Source: an uncultured Prevotellaceae bacterium
GTDB lineage: Bacteria; Bacteroidota; Bacteroidia; Bacteroidales; Bacteroidaceae
Reading direction: 5' to 3'
Assembly (NCBI GenBank): GCA_902800185.1
Contig: CADCDK010000007.1
Coordinates: 1-64,000 of the forward strand
DNA length: 64,000 bases
A model generated the notes under the pieces. It made no database searches. It was not told where the DNA came from and saw only the letters and a program-made list of their open reading frames with translations. Below, one piece after another: positions 39,703 through 49,886 of the stretch. The first letter of the stretch is position 1, and each line of letters begins with the position of its first letter. A program made the translations under genes and the position numbers.

Positions 39703-40749
39703 ATGGCAAAAGAAAATGCGGGGGTATCGTTTGATGCCATCATGCACAATCTGAAAGAACGGAAATTCTCACCTATTTATATATTAATGGGGGAGGAACC
39801 CTATTTCATTGATAAAATCTCAGACTATATTGCCGAGCATGCGCTGCAGCCCGAGGAACAGGCGTTCAACCAGACGGTCTGCTTCGGAGCTGACGTGAAT
39901 GCTGCGCAGGTGGTGGACATGGCGCGTCGCTATCCGATGATGGCGGAGTTCCAGGTTGTCATCGTGAAAGAGGCGCAGAATCTGAAAACATGGGAACCGT
40001 TTGAGAAATACGCTGAAAAAAAGCCCGTTGCCTCGACAATTCTCGTTCTTTGCCATAAAAACGGGACACTTGACCGTCGGAAAAAGGCCATTTCTAATCT
40101 TTTGAAACATGTCGAGGCAAACGGTGGAGTGGTTTTTGAGAGCAAAAAGAAGCGCGATTATGAGCTTCCAGGCTTCATTGAAGGCTATTTAAAGCTGAAA
40201 AAAGCAAGTATTGACCCCAAATCGGCGCAAATGATAGCTGATCATATCGGTTCTGATTTGAGTCGTCTGTCCTCCGAGCTCGATAAAGTCCTAATTTCGC
40301 TTCCAGAGGATAGGAGAGAGGTGACTCCTGAGATCGTGGAACGCGAAATTGGGGTGAGCAAGGAGTTCAATGGCTTCGAATTGAGGGATGCCATTGTGAA
40401 TCGTCAAGTCTTCAAGGCTAATCAGATTGTGAAATATTTTGACAGTAATCCAAAGGCGGGATCTCTATTTGCATTTCTCCCGTTGCTCTTTAATTATTTT
40501 CAAAACCTGATGATCGCCTATTATGCCCCAGATAAATCCTCAGATTTTGCCGTTGCACAGTACTTGGAATTGAAATCTGGATGGTTAGCCAAAGACTATG
40601 TGACAGGTTTAAGAAACTATTCGGCGATGAAAACGCTCCAAATTATTTCAAAAATTAGAGAGATTGACGCCAAAAGTAAGGGCCTTGATAACCCAAATAC
40701 GGGTGTTGGAGATCTGATGAAGGAACTCATTTTTTTCATTTTGCACTAA
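39703..40749 (+). CDS. holA: DNA polymerase III delta subunit
   Basis: 348 residues, normal for the delta subunit. The N-terminal FSPIYILMGEEPYFIDKISDYI replaces the Walker A of clamp-loader ATPases, and VVIVKEAQNLKTWEPFEKY, DLSRLSSELDKVLISLPED and FELRDAIVNRQVFKANQIVKYF are typical. It opens the beta clamp as part of the clamp loader. It is transcribed alone from the module promoter and ends at the hairpin at 40768. Confidence 0.92.
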   Translation: MAKENAGVSFDAIMHNLKERKFSPIYILMGEEPYFIDKISDYIAEHALQPEEQAFNQTVCFGADVNAAQVVDMARRYPMMAEFQVVIVKEAQNLKTWEPFEKYAEKKPVASTILVLCHKNGTLDRRKKAISNLLKHVEANGGVVFESKKKRDYELPGFIEGYLKLKKASIDPKSAQMIADHIGSDLSRLSSELDKVLISLPEDRREVTPEIVEREIGVSKEFNGFELRDAIVNRQVFKANQIVKYFDSNPKAGSLFAFLPLLFNYFQNLMIAYYAPDKSSDFAVAQYLELKSGWLAKDYVTGLRNYSAMKTLQIISKIREIDAKSKGLDNPNTGVGDLMKELIFFILH

Positions 40750-40767
40750 AAAATGTACGTTTTTGGG

Positions 40768-40796
40768 TGTGATTTTTTCTAGAATCACATTTTTTC
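40768..40796 (+). terminator. Terminator of holA
   Basis: TGTGATT (40768-40774) pairs with AATCACA (40783-40789), 8-nt loop, followed by six Ts, 18 bp after the stop codon. Confidence 0.75.
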
Positions 40797-41440
40797 TGAA
40801 CAACTTTTTTGGGGGGTAAAGCCCGATGCACAAAAGGTTTTTCCCCTTTTAAGACCCCTCATAATTCGCGTATTTTGAATCGTCTTTCCCCTTGTTCGTA
40901 AATATTGGAAAGGTGAGCATTTTGCGAAAATTTGGTCGAAGACGAGTTTTGCGTTAACTTTTGTTTTGATTTTGGAATCCAAATCTCGAACTTTTGTTAT
41001 GTAAACAATGCGTCTCAGTTTAAGATTTGAAATGTAATAATTTGTATTTTCTAAATAGTTTCACCTTTTAAATATTACATTTAAAAACTTAAATAATAAG
41101 GTTTGTATATTTATATCCATATTTATACGTTTGCATTGTCAATCTGCTAAGTAATTCAAAATCAAACTATTATACGTCTTTCTTAAGGCGACTTGCGTTA
41201 AATGACAACCTTCGCAGGTCCTTCCCGCTTAAAAACGCCTGATTTTAACGTCTTCTGCACAATATAACACTATAACAACCAGTTGTTTATTCTTTTTTGA
41301 GTAAATAATAGAATTTTGACAGTTTAGCATAAGAAATTTGAGTTTGCAAATTCAAACACACCTATTTATCTTTTCACCCATCTTGACTTATAAATTTAAA
41401 ACAATAAATACAAATTCAAAAATCTATAATTTTTTATTAA
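40797..41440. other. AT-rich intergenic region, nothing identified
   Basis: About 640 bp without a supportable gene, tRNA or clear repeat. It is strongly AT-rich, with several AAATATTACATTTAAA-like tracts near 41060-41090. It may insulate holA from the XRE regulator. Confidence 0.5.
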
Positions 41441-41444
41441 ATTG

Positions 41445-41475
41445 TTGTGTGGTTCAGATTTTTGTTTTACCTTTG
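41445..41475 (+). promoter_or_regulatory. Promoter of the XRE regulator gene
   Basis: TTG at about 41445-41447, 20 nt, TACCTTTG at 41468-41475; the start codon is 52 bp downstream. Confidence 0.6.
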
Positions 41476-41527
41476 TAAAGTCAATGAAGGATTGACGTTT
41501 TGCTCAAAAAATAACGGTTATCACCTT

Positions 41528-41992
41528 ATGAAGGACAGAATTAAGAAGATTATGGAGAGCCAACACATGGCTCAAAATACATTTGCACAGTTGATCGGAA
41601 AATCACCTGCGACGCTCAGTAGTATTTTCAATGAGCGCACTCGCCCCACCCTTGACATTGTCGAAGCCATCAAAAATAAACTGCCGGCAGTTTCAACCGA
41701 CTGGTTACTTTTTGGTCGTGGTCCCATGTATCTTGATCAATCGATTGACGAATCGAAAAGTTCTCAGGAGGATATGTCGGAGTCTTCTGAGGCATTGCTT
41801 GATTTTGGCTCGTCCTCTTCTGCCCCATTTTCGACAGGTCAGACAGCGCCCAAAATCCAGGGTGTTGCAAGTACACCTAAAAATCCTGATAAAATAACGA
41901 TGAAATATCTTGACAAACCGAAGCGTTCTATCACCGAAATACGTATTTTTTATGATGATCAGACGTGGGAAACGTTTGTTCCGAAGAAATAA
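41528..41992 (+). CDS. XRE-family HTH protein
   Basis: About 154 residues from MKDRIKKIMESQHMAQ; earlier in-frame codons overlap the promoter. Residues 1-65 form an XRE helix-turn-helix (MAQNTFAQLIGKSPATLSSI FNERTRPTLD). A Ser-rich linker follows, then a short C-terminal strand region (KRSITEIRIFYDDQTWETFV). Proteins of this layout are common in Bacteroidetes, and I know of no characterised target. It appears monocistronic. Confidence 0.75.
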   Translation: MKDRIKKIMESQHMAQNTFAQLIGKSPATLSSIFNERTRPTLDIVEAIKNKLPAVSTDWLLFGRGPMYLDQSIDESKSSQEDMSESSEALLDFGSSSSAPFSTGQTAPKIQGVASTPKNPDKITMKYLDKPKRSITEIRIFYDDQTWETFVPKK

Positions 41993-42049
41993 TGGATGGC
42001 TGAAAAGGCAGAAAATGGCAGAAAAGAGGCATAAAAATAAATAATTTAT

Positions 42050-42080
42050 TTTGTTCTGCTCCCGACTTTTCGTATCTTTG
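42050..42080 (+). promoter_or_regulatory. Promoter of pyrK-pyrD (conserved extended module)
   Basis: TTTG (42050-42053), 19 nt TTCTGCTCCCGACTTTTCG, TATCTTTG (42073-42080), preceded by AATTTA as at holA. Confidence 0.8.
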
Positions 42081-42110
42081 CCTCGTATTTTAAATATGTG
42101 TGTAAAAATA

Positions 42111-42887
42111 ATGAAGAAGTTCTGTCTTGACCTTCGGGTGGCTTCAATTGTTCGCTTGAACGAAAAATATGTGCTTATCAAACTGACAGACACTTGTCCT
42201 TTGCCTGCCATGCAGCCAGGTCAGTTTGTTGAAGTACGTGTTGATGGTTCGCCAACTACCTTCCTGCGCCGTCCTATTTCCATTCATTTCGTAGATAAGG
42301 AACGTAATGAACTTTGGCTTCTTGTTGCCGTGATAGGCGAAGGAACGCGACATCTGGCTCAGTTAAAGGCGGGCGATGTTTTGAATTGTGTATTGCCTTT
42401 GGGACGTGGTTTCAGCCTTCCCAAGAAATCTGGTGAGCGTTTCCTGCTTGTTGGAGGTGGTGTGGGCATTGCCCCTTTGCTCTATCACGGTCAGGAGGTT
42501 CAACGCCTTGGAGGTGATGTGACTTTCTTGCTTGGTGCCCGGACTTCGGCCGATGTTCTTCAATTAGAAGCATTCAAAGCTTACGGGCGTGTTTTTGTTA
42601 CCACCGAAGACGGTTCCCTGGGTGAGAAAGGATTTGTCACCAATCATTCCCTGTTGCAGCAGGAGCGGTTCGATATGATTTCCGTTTGTGGTCCCAAACC
42701 CATGATGCAGGCTGTTGTACGCTATGCGACGCATGTGAAAACCGAGTGCGAGGTATCGCTCGAAAATATGATGGCGTGCGGCGTGGGAGCCTGTCTGTGC
42801 TGTGTGGAGAAGACCATTGAGGGCAATGTCTGTGTGTGTAAGGAAGGACCAGTATTTAATATGAAGAAATTGTTATGGCAAGTCTGA
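42111..42887 (+). CDS. pyrK: Dihydroorotate dehydrogenase electron transfer subunit
   Basis: 258 residues from [12 protein letters not shown]; the promoter position makes in-frame ATGs at 42051 and 42096 less likely. FAD-binding motif [10 protein letters not shown], a pyridine-nucleotide site in [13 protein letters not shown], and the C-terminal 2Fe-2S cysteines in [19 protein letters not shown] with the last in [11 protein letters not shown]. It passes electrons from PyrD to NAD in pyrimidine synthesis. It overlaps pyrD by 13 bp. Confidence 0.93.
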   Translation: MKKFCLDLRVASIVRLNEKYVLIKLTDTCPLPAMQPGQFVEVRVDGSPTTFLRRPISIHFVDKERNELWLLVAVIGEGTRHLAQLKAGDVLNCVLPLGRGFSLPKKSGERFLLVGGGVGIAPLLYHGQEVQRLGGDVTFLLGARTSADVLQLEAFKAYGRVFVTTEDGSLGEKGFVTNHSLLQQERFDMISVCGPKPMMQAVVRYATHVKTECEVSLENMMACGVGACLCCVEKTIEGNVCVCKEGPVFNMKKLLWQV

Positions 42888-43780
42888 AGGTAAGAATCAA
42901 GGAGCTTGAGTTGAAGAATCCCGTGATGACGGCTTCGGGTACATTCGGCTATGGATTGGAGTTTGCCGACTTTGTACCGCTGGAGGAGATTGGCGGCATT
43001 ATTGTGAAAGGAACAACGTTGCATGCCCGCGAAGGCAACGACTATCCGCGTATGGCGGAAACGGCGCAGGGGATGCTGAATTGTGTGGGTTTGCAGAACA
43101 AGGGAGTGGATTATTTCTGCTCGAAAATCTATCCTCAGATTAAGGATATCCAGACAAATATGATTGTGAATGTCAGTGGTTCCTCGCCTGAGGACTATGC
43201 CAAGTGTGCAGCTCGTATTGATGCCTTGGAACATATCCCGGCGATTGAGCTGAACATCTCCTGTCCGAATGTGAAGCAAGGCGGTATGGCTTTCGGCACC
43301 ACCTGTGAGGGAGCCGCATCGGTGGTCCGCGCTGTGCGAGAACGTTATCATAAGACATTGATTGTCAAGCTCTCACCGAATGTGACTGACATTGCCGATA
43401 TTGCCCGTGCCTGTGAGGCAGAGGGAGCGGATTCGGTCTCGCTCATTAACACGTTGATGGGTATGGCGATAGATATTGAGAAACGTCGTCCGGTATTGAG
43501 CATTGGCACAGGTGGACTGAGCGGTCCCGCCGTAAAACCCGTTGCCCTGCGCATGGTGTGGCAGGTTGCCCATGCGGTTCGTATTCCTGTGATAGGGTTG
43601 GGGGGAATCTGTCAAGCCAAAGATGCTATTGAGTTCTTGATGGCGGGAGCTACAGCCATCCAGATAGGCACGGCAAACTTCCTTGACCCAGCGGTCACGC
43701 TGAAAGTACGCGATGGTATCAACGATTGGCTTGATTCCCATGGGTGTACATCGGTTCAGGAAATCATAGGTTGTCTATAG
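42875..43780 (+). CDS. pyrD: Dihydroorotate dehydrogenase, catalytic subunit (class 1B)
   Basis: 301 residues. FMN-binding and substrate motifs: [39 protein letters not shown]. The class 1 catalytic Cys is in [13 protein letters not shown], and [20 protein letters not shown] and [19 protein letters not shown] follow. It oxidises dihydroorotate to orotate. The overlap with pyrK implies coupled translation of the two-subunit enzyme. Confidence 0.95.
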   Translation: MASLKVRIKELELKNPVMTASGTFGYGLEFADFVPLEEIGGIIVKGTTLHAREGNDYPRMAETAQGMLNCVGLQNKGVDYFCSKIYPQIKDIQTNMIVNVSGSSPEDYAKCAARIDALEHIPAIELNISCPNVKQGGMAFGTTCEGAASVVRAVRERYHKTLIVKLSPNVTDIADIARACEAEGADSVSLINTLMGMAIDIEKRRPVLSIGTGGLSGPAVKPVALRMVWQVAHAVRIPVIGLGGICQAKDAIEFLMAGATAIQIGTANFLDPAVTLKVRDGINDWLDSHGCTSVQEIIGCL

Positions 43781-43807
43781 TTTTTGTGGTATAGGAGGAT
43801 ATAAAGA

Positions 43808-43831
43808 GAGGGCTGGCAATCGCCAGCCCTC
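43808..43831 (+). terminator. Hairpin after pyrD
   Basis: A perfect 10-bp GC-rich stem GAGGGCTGGC (43808-43817) with GCCAGCCCTC (43822-43831), loop AATC, 27 bp after the stop. No T tract follows, so it may act as a transcript 3' end stabiliser or a pause hairpin. Confidence 0.6.
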
Positions 43832-43983
43832 AACCAACACAAAAACTAAACTAGACTTAACTAAACAAATCAGAGAATTTCACAACTCTCACATTCGTCG
43901 TTTGCAAAATTACACAATTATTTTTAAACATCATCGTTTCATCTGTTAAATTTTATATTTTGTATATATTTCGTATAGAATTA

Positions 43984-45060
43984 TCATTGTTTGACGCATT
44001 TATTGAGCAGGAAATTGTCTAAAATAACCATTGCGGACATGGCTTCGACAATAGGCACAGCGCGTGGCAACACACAGGGGTCGTGCCTGCCGCGTGCTTT
44101 GAATGTTGTCGGCATACCGTCTTTATCCACCGTTTTCTGATCTTGCAGAATTGTAGCAACGGGTTTGAACGCAACTCGGAAATAGATGTCCTCGCCGTTG
44201 CTGATGCCCCCTTGAATGCCTCCGGAGTGGTTGGTGGTGGTAGAGATACGGCCGTCCGTAGAGGTAAATGTATCGTTCTGCTGACTTCCTTTACTGTTGA
44301 TGCAGTCAAACCCCTCGCCATATTCGAACCCTTTTGCAGCATTGATGCTCAGCATGGCACTGCCCAGCTGGGCATGAAGTTTGCCGAACTCAGGTTCGCC
44401 GAGACCTGCAGGACATCCTTTGATCACACAGGTGATGATGCCGCCAATGGTATCTCCCTCCGCTTTTACACTGGCAATGAGGGCTTCCATCTGCTCTGCC
44501 GTTTCGGGGTCGGGGCAGCGCACGGCATTTTCCTCGGCTTTCTCCAAATCATAGCAGTTGTAATCACGTTTGATGGCAATGTCTCCCACTTGTGATGTGA
44601 AGGCTTTCACGCTGATTCCCAGCTGTTGAAGGGCCAGCTTTGCCAACGCACCTGCCACGACGCGGCTGATGGTGACACGGGCTGAGGAGCGTCCGCCTCC
44701 CCGATGGTCGCGTATGCCGTATTTCTGGAAATAAGTGTAGTCTGCGTGCGAAGGTCTGAACAGGCAGCGCATGTTCTCGTAATCTTGTGAATGCTGGTTG
44801 GTGTTTCTGACGATGAATCCGATGGGGCACCCCGTTGAACGTCCCTCAAACACACCGCTGAGCAGTTCAATCTGGTCAGGTTCATTGCGTCCTGTGGTAA
44901 TATGACTTTGTCCGGGCCTTCTTCTGTTCAGTTCTTGTTGAATGAAGTCCTTATCAATCTCTATGCCTGCGGGCATGCCATCTACTACGCCGCCCACGGC
45001 TTCTCCGTGGCTTTCGCCAAAGGTTGTCAGTGTGAAAATCCTGCCAAAAGTATTGCTCAT
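43984..45060 (-). CDS. aroC: Chorismate synthase
   Basis: 358 residues, full length. Signatures: [61 protein letters not shown], and [20 protein letters not shown]. It makes chorismate from EPSP with reduced FMN, the last shikimate step. It lies 27 bp downstream of slyD and is probably read from the slyD promoter. Confidence 0.96.
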   Translation of the reverse strand: MSNTFGRIFTLTTFGESHGEAVGGVVDGMPAGIEIDKDFIQQELNRRRPGQSHITTGRNEPDQIELLSGVFEGRSTGCPIGFIVRNTNQHSQDYENMRCLFRPSHADYTYFQKYGIRDHRGGGRSSARVTISRVVAGALAKLALQQLGISVKAFTSQVGDIAIKRDYNCYDLEKAEENAVRCPDPETAEQMEALIASVKAEGDTIGGIITCVIKGCPAGLGEPEFGKLHAQLGSAMLSINAAKGFEYGEGFDCINSKGSQQNDTFTSTDGRISTTTNHSGGIQGGISNGEDIYFRVAFKPVATILQDQKTVDKDGMPTTFKARGRHDPCVLPRAVPIVEAMSAMVILDNFLLNKCVKQ

Positions 45061-45087
45061 GGTTGTGTCGGAAAGAAATAGTTGTTA

Positions 45088-45696
45088 TTAATGACCGCAG
45101 CAGCCACCGCCTCCGCAGCCGCCTTCACAGTTTTCTCCGTCGCAGTCGTCGCCTCCGCAACCTCCACAGCCGTCTCCTCCGCAGCTTCCACATCCGCATC
45201 CCCCGCTGAGTTGTTTGATGACATGGGTTATTTCATGCTCTTTTGCAAGGCGACTTTCCACGACTTTTCCCTTGAAATTCAGGCTCTTGCCGGCCAATGG
45301 GTGGTTCAGATCCAGGACAACGTCTTTCTCGTTGATCTCCAGAACCAGTCCCATGAAGCGCTGTCCTTCTTCGTTTTGAAGGGGAATAGCGGTTCCTTTT
45401 TGGATATGTTCGTGGTCAAACTTGCCGTCCACTTCAAAATTCTCCTTCTCCAGGCTGATGACACGGTCTTCATAATACTCGCCGTAGGCTTGTTCGGGTT
45501 TCAGCGTGAAGTCGAATTCTTGTTCGTTCTCCAGTGCAGCCACCTCTTTCTCAAAATCTTCCAGCGTCAATCCAAAGCCGCTCACGAAGTTGAAAGGCTG
45601 ATCTACAGGTGCCTTTTCCACTAAGTGTTTGCCTTCTTCGTCGCAGGTGTACAGCTCGTAAGCCACGGCAATGTACTTGTGTTCTATGCTACTCAT
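45088..45696 (-). CDS. slyD: SlyD-type FKBP peptidyl-prolyl isomerase
   Basis: About 202 residues from MSSIEHKYIAVAYELY. An FKBP core with inserted flap (FNFVSGFGLTLEDFEKEVAAL, FTLKPEQAYGEYYEDRV, LNHPLAGKSLNFKGKVVE) is followed by a tail very rich in Gly, Cys and Asp (GGCGCGSCGGDGCGGCGG onward) and a final His. That tail should bind nickel, zinc or other soft metals, as in SlyD of enterobacteria. The start is chosen because an upstream ATG (45726) overlaps the -7 box. Confidence 0.9.
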   Translation of the reverse strand: MSSIEHKYIAVAYELYTCDEEGKHLVEKAPVDQPFNFVSGFGLTLEDFEKEVAALENEQEFDFTLKPEQAYGEYYEDRVISLEKENFEVDGKFDHEHIQKGTAIPLQNEEGQRFMGLVLEINEKDVVLDLNHPLAGKSLNFKGKVVESRLAKEHEITHVIKQLSGGCGCGSCGGDGCGGCGGDDCDGENCEGGCGGGGCCGH

Positions 45697-45723
45697 ATCT
45701 GTTGTTTTTGTTGATGTATGGTG

Positions 45724-45731
45724 CAAAGGTA
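45724..45731 (-). promoter_or_regulatory. -7 box of slyD-aroC
   Basis: Minus-strand TACCTTTG, 27 bp upstream of the slyD start. Confidence 0.6.
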
Positions 45732-45860
45732 ACTAAAAATCCCGAATTAATATATAAAACGTGTACATAATTATATAAAATGGCGTGTTTATGGTACTTT
45801 ACGGCTATTTTGACATAGGTCAAGAAAGCCGCTGTTAACGCAAACAATTTTTGTTTTTAC

Positions 45861-45891
45861 TTGTTTGGTATCGAAAAACGGCATACCTTTG
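45861..45891 (+). promoter_or_regulatory. Promoter of the small secreted protein gene
   Basis: TTG (45861-45863), 20 nt, TACCTTTG (45884-45891). The leader is long, about 120 nt. Confidence 0.6.
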
Positions 45892-46018
45892 CACCGTCGA
45901 AAAGACAAAAAGGATAACAAAAAAGTAAAACACAGAATGGGCCGTGAGGTTCAGATGCCCACCATCAGAATGTTCGCATGACGATGCTGGGAAAAGTTAA
46001 AAGAAAGGAAACATGATT

Positions 46019-46396
46019 ATGAAAAAGATTGTTTTAACTATTGTTGCTATGCTGAGTATGACTTTTGCATATGCTGAGAATGAGAATGTAAATGCAGTTA
46101 ACGATGTCAAGACTTATGACATGAGCTTGAACTATAAGAGACTTGCTGTATGTCTGGGTCTGAATCTTGACCAGATGGAAGCGGTAGAAGATATTCACCA
46201 GACTTTCTGTGCAGAGATGATGAACGCTGCTACAGCTTCAAAGGACGAGAAAGCCGAAATGGTACAGAGTGCTGTGAAGAAGGATTTGACTTATATGCGC
46301 TATGTGCTCGACGAGAAACAGTACCGCAAGTACCAAACTCTGTTGAACGTGACTTTCAACAACCGTGGTCTGAATCAGCTCGTTAGCGAGAAATAA
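46019..46396 (+). CDS. Small secreted helical protein, function unknown
   Basis: About 125 residues from MKKIVLTIVAMLSM, with a signal peptide cleaved after FAYA. The mature part is mostly helical (YKRLAVCLGLNLDQMEAVED, MVQSAVKKDLTYMRYVLDE KQYRKYQTLLN), a pattern like small periplasmic Spy/CpxP-type or DUF4168-type proteins, but I cannot place it in a family. It has its own promoter, an A-rich leader of about 120 nt and a strong terminator, so it looks highly expressed. Confidence 0.7.
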   Translation: MKKIVLTIVAMLSMTFAYAENENVNAVNDVKTYDMSLNYKRLAVCLGLNLDQMEAVEDIHQTFCAEMMNAATASKDEKAEMVQSAVKKDLTYMRYVLDEKQYRKYQTLLNVTFNNRGLNQLVSEK

Positions 46397-46455
46397 TGAA
46401 TTGAGAAAGAATAATAGAAACGGAGAAAAACAGGTAATTCATAGTTTAAGGTTTG

Positions 46456-46494
46456 CTGCAGAGTGTCTTTGTAAGATGCTCTGCAGTTTTTTTT
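46456..46494 (+). terminator. Terminator of the small secreted protein gene
   Basis: CTGCAGAG (46456-46463) with CTCTGCAG (46479-46486), 15-nt loop, then eight Ts. Confidence 0.9.
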
Positions 46495-46537
46495 GTGAAT
46501 GTAAGTCGTCTCGTTTGACAAAAAAAGAATAGAATCC

Positions 46538-46568
46538 TTTGTTTTGTTCTCACTTAATCGTATCTTTG
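46538..46568 (+). promoter_or_regulatory. Promoter of the subtilase-GH53 operon
   Basis: TTTG (46538-46541), 19 nt ending TTAATCG, TATCTTTG (46561-46568). A variant of the conserved module. Confidence 0.75.
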
Positions 46569-46599
46569 CAGTCATAACATACTATTTGGGAGGTTGCAA

Positions 46600-48792
46600 A
46601 TGAAACGACTCATTATACTCTTCATGGTTTTGACATCCTGTCTCTGGGGCTATGCCCAGAGATCCAACATGCGGAAGCTTTCGCCGATGTTGCGCCAATT
46701 GACACATGTCTCCGATGCCAAACGCCGTGTTTCTGTTGCTCATCGTCCATCTTCATCCTTCGACATCTGCGCCTTTGTGCAAATCAAGGGCGATGCCAAT
46801 GAGGTGCTGGCTTCACACGGCTGTCGCCAATTAGCTGGTGTGGGTGGCATCTCCATTGCGAATATTCCTTCTGACAGGCTTGGCGAGTTAGCTGCCGATC
46901 CACATGTTTGTCGTATTGAAGCCGAGCGGGGCAATCAGCTGACAATGGATTCCACAGGGCTCCATCTCAATGCCTTGCCTGCTTATGCGGGTCACTCGCT
47001 CCCACAGGCCTATACGGGCAAGGGTGTGGTGATGGGCATCATGGACATTGGTTTCGATCTGACGCACCCTAATTTCTATGACTCCACGGGTACCGACTAT
47101 CGCATTCGCCGATTGTGGGATCAGATTTCGCTTGATACGCTTGAAAGTTCCTTCTACGTTGGGCGTGACTATACGACCACCGAGGCATTGCTTGGCATAC
47201 AACATTCTTATGACGGTAAGGTTCATACCCATGGCACCCATACCGCAGGCATCGCTGCCGGCAGTGGGTTCACAAGTCCTTATCGTGGCATGGCTTTTGA
47301 GAGCGACCTCTGTCTGGTTGCCAATGCCGTGTCGAACAATGCGGAGCTTATCCCCCAAGATATAATATATAAGTACACGTATGCTACCGATGCGCTCGGC
47401 TTCAAGTATATCTTCGACTACGCCCAGTCTGTGGGCAAACCCTGTGTTATCTCCTTTAGCGAAGGTAGTATGCAGGACTTTTATGGCTATGACCCGCTTT
47501 ATTATGCCATGCTCGATAGTCTTGTGGGACCAGGGCGCATTATCGTTTCTTCCGCAGGCAATACCGGTCATATCCCTTCCTATTTCCATAAGCCGGCGGA
47601 GGTGGATTCCAAGGGCGGGTTCATGTTCAGCTATTCCGACCATGTCGGTGGACTGATGAAGTCGAAAGATCCTTTCACCATTCGCACGGTGGTCTATTCG
47701 GAGCATCCCGACACGTTCCTGATTCCTACGGAGCGCGTGTTGGCAGCCCCTGACAGCAGCTATGTTGACACCATGCTGGTGGGCGATGTCCCTTATGTCT
47801 TTTTTGTGGATGCCTATCCTTCGTGCTACAATCCCGAGGAGACTGTTTACGATTATGTAGTGTGGGCATTCCTGCGTATGGGCCTGGACCGTCCCGTCTC
47901 CATTGAAGTGACGGGCGATACCGATGTCAGTTTCTACAAAACGGCAGGATATTTCCAACCCTGTAATTACAATCCGCAACTCAATGATGCCGTGTGTTCT
48001 CATTGTATCAATTCCCCTTCGAGTGCACCGTCAGTCATCTGCGTTGGAGCGACCTCCTATCGTACCGAGTTTCTCAACTATAAGGGGGAGAAACATGTCT
48101 ATAACCAGGGCACCAACGGACAGCGGGGCAACTACTCTTCGGTGGGCCCCACCTTCGATGAGCGTATCAAGCCCGATGTCATGGCACCCGGAACCAATAT
48201 CATCTCCTCCTATAGCAGTTTCTATCTGGAGAACAACCCCGATGCCACTGATATCAGTAGTGATGTGGAACACTTCGACTGGAATGGGCGTACATATGCC
48301 TGGAACAGCAATGCGGGTACCTCGATGGCATCGCCGGCTCTTGGTGGAGCTGTCGCCATTTGGCTCCAGGCCAATCCCCAGTTGACTCCCGAGGACCTGA
48401 GAGGCATCTTCAGCCGTACGTGCCGGCACTACGACCCCACGCTGACTTATCCTAATAATCTTTATGGATATGGTGAGATAGATGTCTATCGCGGCCTGCT
48501 CGACATTCTTCAGATTTCCTCCGTAGAGGGCATCTCACAGCACCAGCCCGAGCGTATGCGCGTTGTCCCCTGTGGCAGTGGCCGCCTGCGCCTGTGTTTC
48601 GATGAGGCTCCCGTTGGCAGCATCAGCGTGAAGGTCTATTCCATCGGCGGCACCTGCGTTGACGAGCAGCATCTGCAGGGTGGACAGACGAATTACGAGG
48701 TTGAGCTTGCGGGAGTAGGGCAGGGCGTCTATGCTGTTCAGGTCAACACCTCTTCCCGTTCAACCACTGGCTCCTCGCTCATCCGGTTTTAG
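46600..48792 (+). CDS. Secreted subtilisin-like serine protease (S8)
   Basis: 730 residues from the ATG at 46600, which has a good Shine-Dalgarno (GGGAGG) 6 bp upstream. A signal peptide (LIILFMVLTSCLWGYAQ) and a prodomain-like region precede the catalytic domain. Triad: Asp in VVMGIMDIGFDLTHPNF, His in HTHGTHTAGIAAGSG, Ser in NSNAGTSMASPALGG; the oxyanion Asn is in VSSAGNTGHIPS. A large insert separates the Asn and Ser regions. The C-terminus (VKVYSIGGTCVDEQHLQGGQ) resembles type IX sorting tails. It is followed 27 bp later by the GH53 gene. Confidence 0.9.
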   Translation: MKRLIILFMVLTSCLWGYAQRSNMRKLSPMLRQLTHVSDAKRRVSVAHRPSSSFDICAFVQIKGDANEVLASHGCRQLAGVGGISIANIPSDRLGELAADPHVCRIEAERGNQLTMDSTGLHLNALPAYAGHSLPQAYTGKGVVMGIMDIGFDLTHPNFYDSTGTDYRIRRLWDQISLDTLESSFYVGRDYTTTEALLGIQHSYDGKVHTHGTHTAGIAAGSGFTSPYRGMAFESDLCLVANAVSNNAELIPQDIIYKYTYATDALGFKYIFDYAQSVGKPCVISFSEGSMQDFYGYDPLYYAMLDSLVGPGRIIVSSAGNTGHIPSYFHKPAEVDSKGGFMFSYSDHVGGLMKSKDPFTIRTVVYSEHPDTFLIPTERVLAAPDSSYVDTMLVGDVPYVFFVDAYPSCYNPEETVYDYVVWAFLRMGLDRPVSIEVTGDTDVSFYKTAGYFQPCNYNPQLNDAVCSHCINSPSSAPSVICVGATSYRTEFLNYKGEKHVYNQGTNGQRGNYSSVGPTFDERIKPDVMAPGTNIISSYSSFYLENNPDATDISSDVEHFDWNGRTYAWNSNAGTSMASPALGGAVAIWLQANPQLTPEDLRGIFSRTCRHYDPTLTYPNNLYGYGEIDVYRGLLDILQISSVEGISQHQPERMRVVPCGSGRLRLCFDEAPVGSISVKVYSIGGTCVDEQHLQGGQTNYEVELAGVGQGVYAVQVNTSSRSTTGSSLIRF

Positions 48793-48819
48793 GTATTCAT
48801 CACAAAAACGAACTATACA

Positions 48820-49866
48820 ATGAAAACAAGAATGATTTTGACGGTATGTCTTTTCCTTCAGACCATGCTGTCGTTTGCACAGTTGAATGAAAAGGACTTC
48901 GTGAAAGGTGCCGACGTGGGGTTCCTTACGGGACAGGAACGCCGGGGCCAGGTCTTCCATGATGTCAAGGGGAATGAGCGAGAATGTCTGGAATTGTTGA
49001 AGAACGACTACCAGATGTCAGCTATTCGCATGCGTGTTTGGGTGAACCCTCGCGGTGGGTCGTGCGACAAGAACGAGCTGCTGGCGATGGCCAAGCGGGT
49101 GAAGGCCCTGGACATGGAGCTGATGGTTGACTTTCACTATAGCGACTCGTGGGCTGACCCAGGAAAGCAGCCCATCCCCAAGGCGTGGATCGGCCATTCC
49201 TTTGAAGAGATGAAGCAGGACCTTCGCAACCACACCATTGATGTGTTGTCACTGCTGAAGGAGAACGCCATCACCCCGCGTTGGGTGCAGGTGGGCAACG
49301 AGACCACCAATGGCCTGCTATGGGATATGGGACATATCGAGAAGAATCCGCAGCAATATGCCGGATTCATCCGTGCCGGCTATGATGCCGTGAAGGAGGT
49401 CTTTCCTGAAGCCATCGTCATCGTCCATTTAGACCGTGGGCACAGACAGGACATCTACGATCACAACCTCGATACTATATTAAAGTATGGTGGCAAGTTC
49501 GACATGGTGGGTATGTCGCTCTATCCCTACTGGGCCATGGAAGGACACCCCGAGCTGAAGGCTGACGACATCATCACTGACTGCATCAAGAACATCCGCT
49601 ATGTGAGCGAGAAGTACGGTTGCGACGTCATGATTGTGGAGACGGGCTTTGAGGTGAACGAGCAGCATCCTGAAATCATGGAGGAAGGTCGGCGCCAGTT
49701 GACTCGCGTCGTCCGTGAAGCCCGCAACGAGACCAACGGCCGTTGTCGTGGCGTGTTCTATTGGGAGCCACAGTGTCTGCCTGGCGGATACAAGTTGGGG
49801 GCTTTCGATAGCAAAGGAGCGCCAACCGCCATTATGGATGGATTCGTGGAAGGTAAATGTAAGTGA
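48820..49866 (+). CDS. Arabinogalactan endo-beta-1,4-galactanase (GH53)
   Basis: 348 residues with a signal peptide (ILTVCLFLQTMLSFAQ). GH53 motifs: KGADVGFLTGQERRG, SAIRMRVWVNPRGG, DFHYSDSWADPGKQPIPKAW, the acid/base in WVQVGNETTNGLLW and the nucleophile in VMIVETGFEVN. It cleaves beta-1,4-galactan side chains of pectin. It lies in an operon with the S8 protease and, 20 bp later, the 4Fe-4S membrane protein; no SusC/D pair is nearby. Confidence 0.93.
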   Translation: MKTRMILTVCLFLQTMLSFAQLNEKDFVKGADVGFLTGQERRGQVFHDVKGNERECLELLKNDYQMSAIRMRVWVNPRGGSCDKNELLAMAKRVKALDMELMVDFHYSDSWADPGKQPIPKAWIGHSFEEMKQDLRNHTIDVLSLLKENAITPRWVQVGNETTNGLLWDMGHIEKNPQQYAGFIRAGYDAVKEVFPEAIVIVHLDRGHRQDIYDHNLDTILKYGGKFDMVGMSLYPYWAMEGHPELKADDIITDCIKNIRYVSEKYGCDVMIVETGFEVNEQHPEIMEEGRRQLTRVVREARNETNGRCRGVFYWEPQCLPGGYKLGAFDSKGAPTAIMDGFVEGKCK

Positions 49867-49886
49867 AATAAAATTCCTTTGAGACA

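Noticed and set aside
46888..48003. 371-codon frame antisense to the subtilase gene
   Set aside because: The sense strand carries the full S8 catalytic triad; the antisense frame is a by-product of GC and codon bias.
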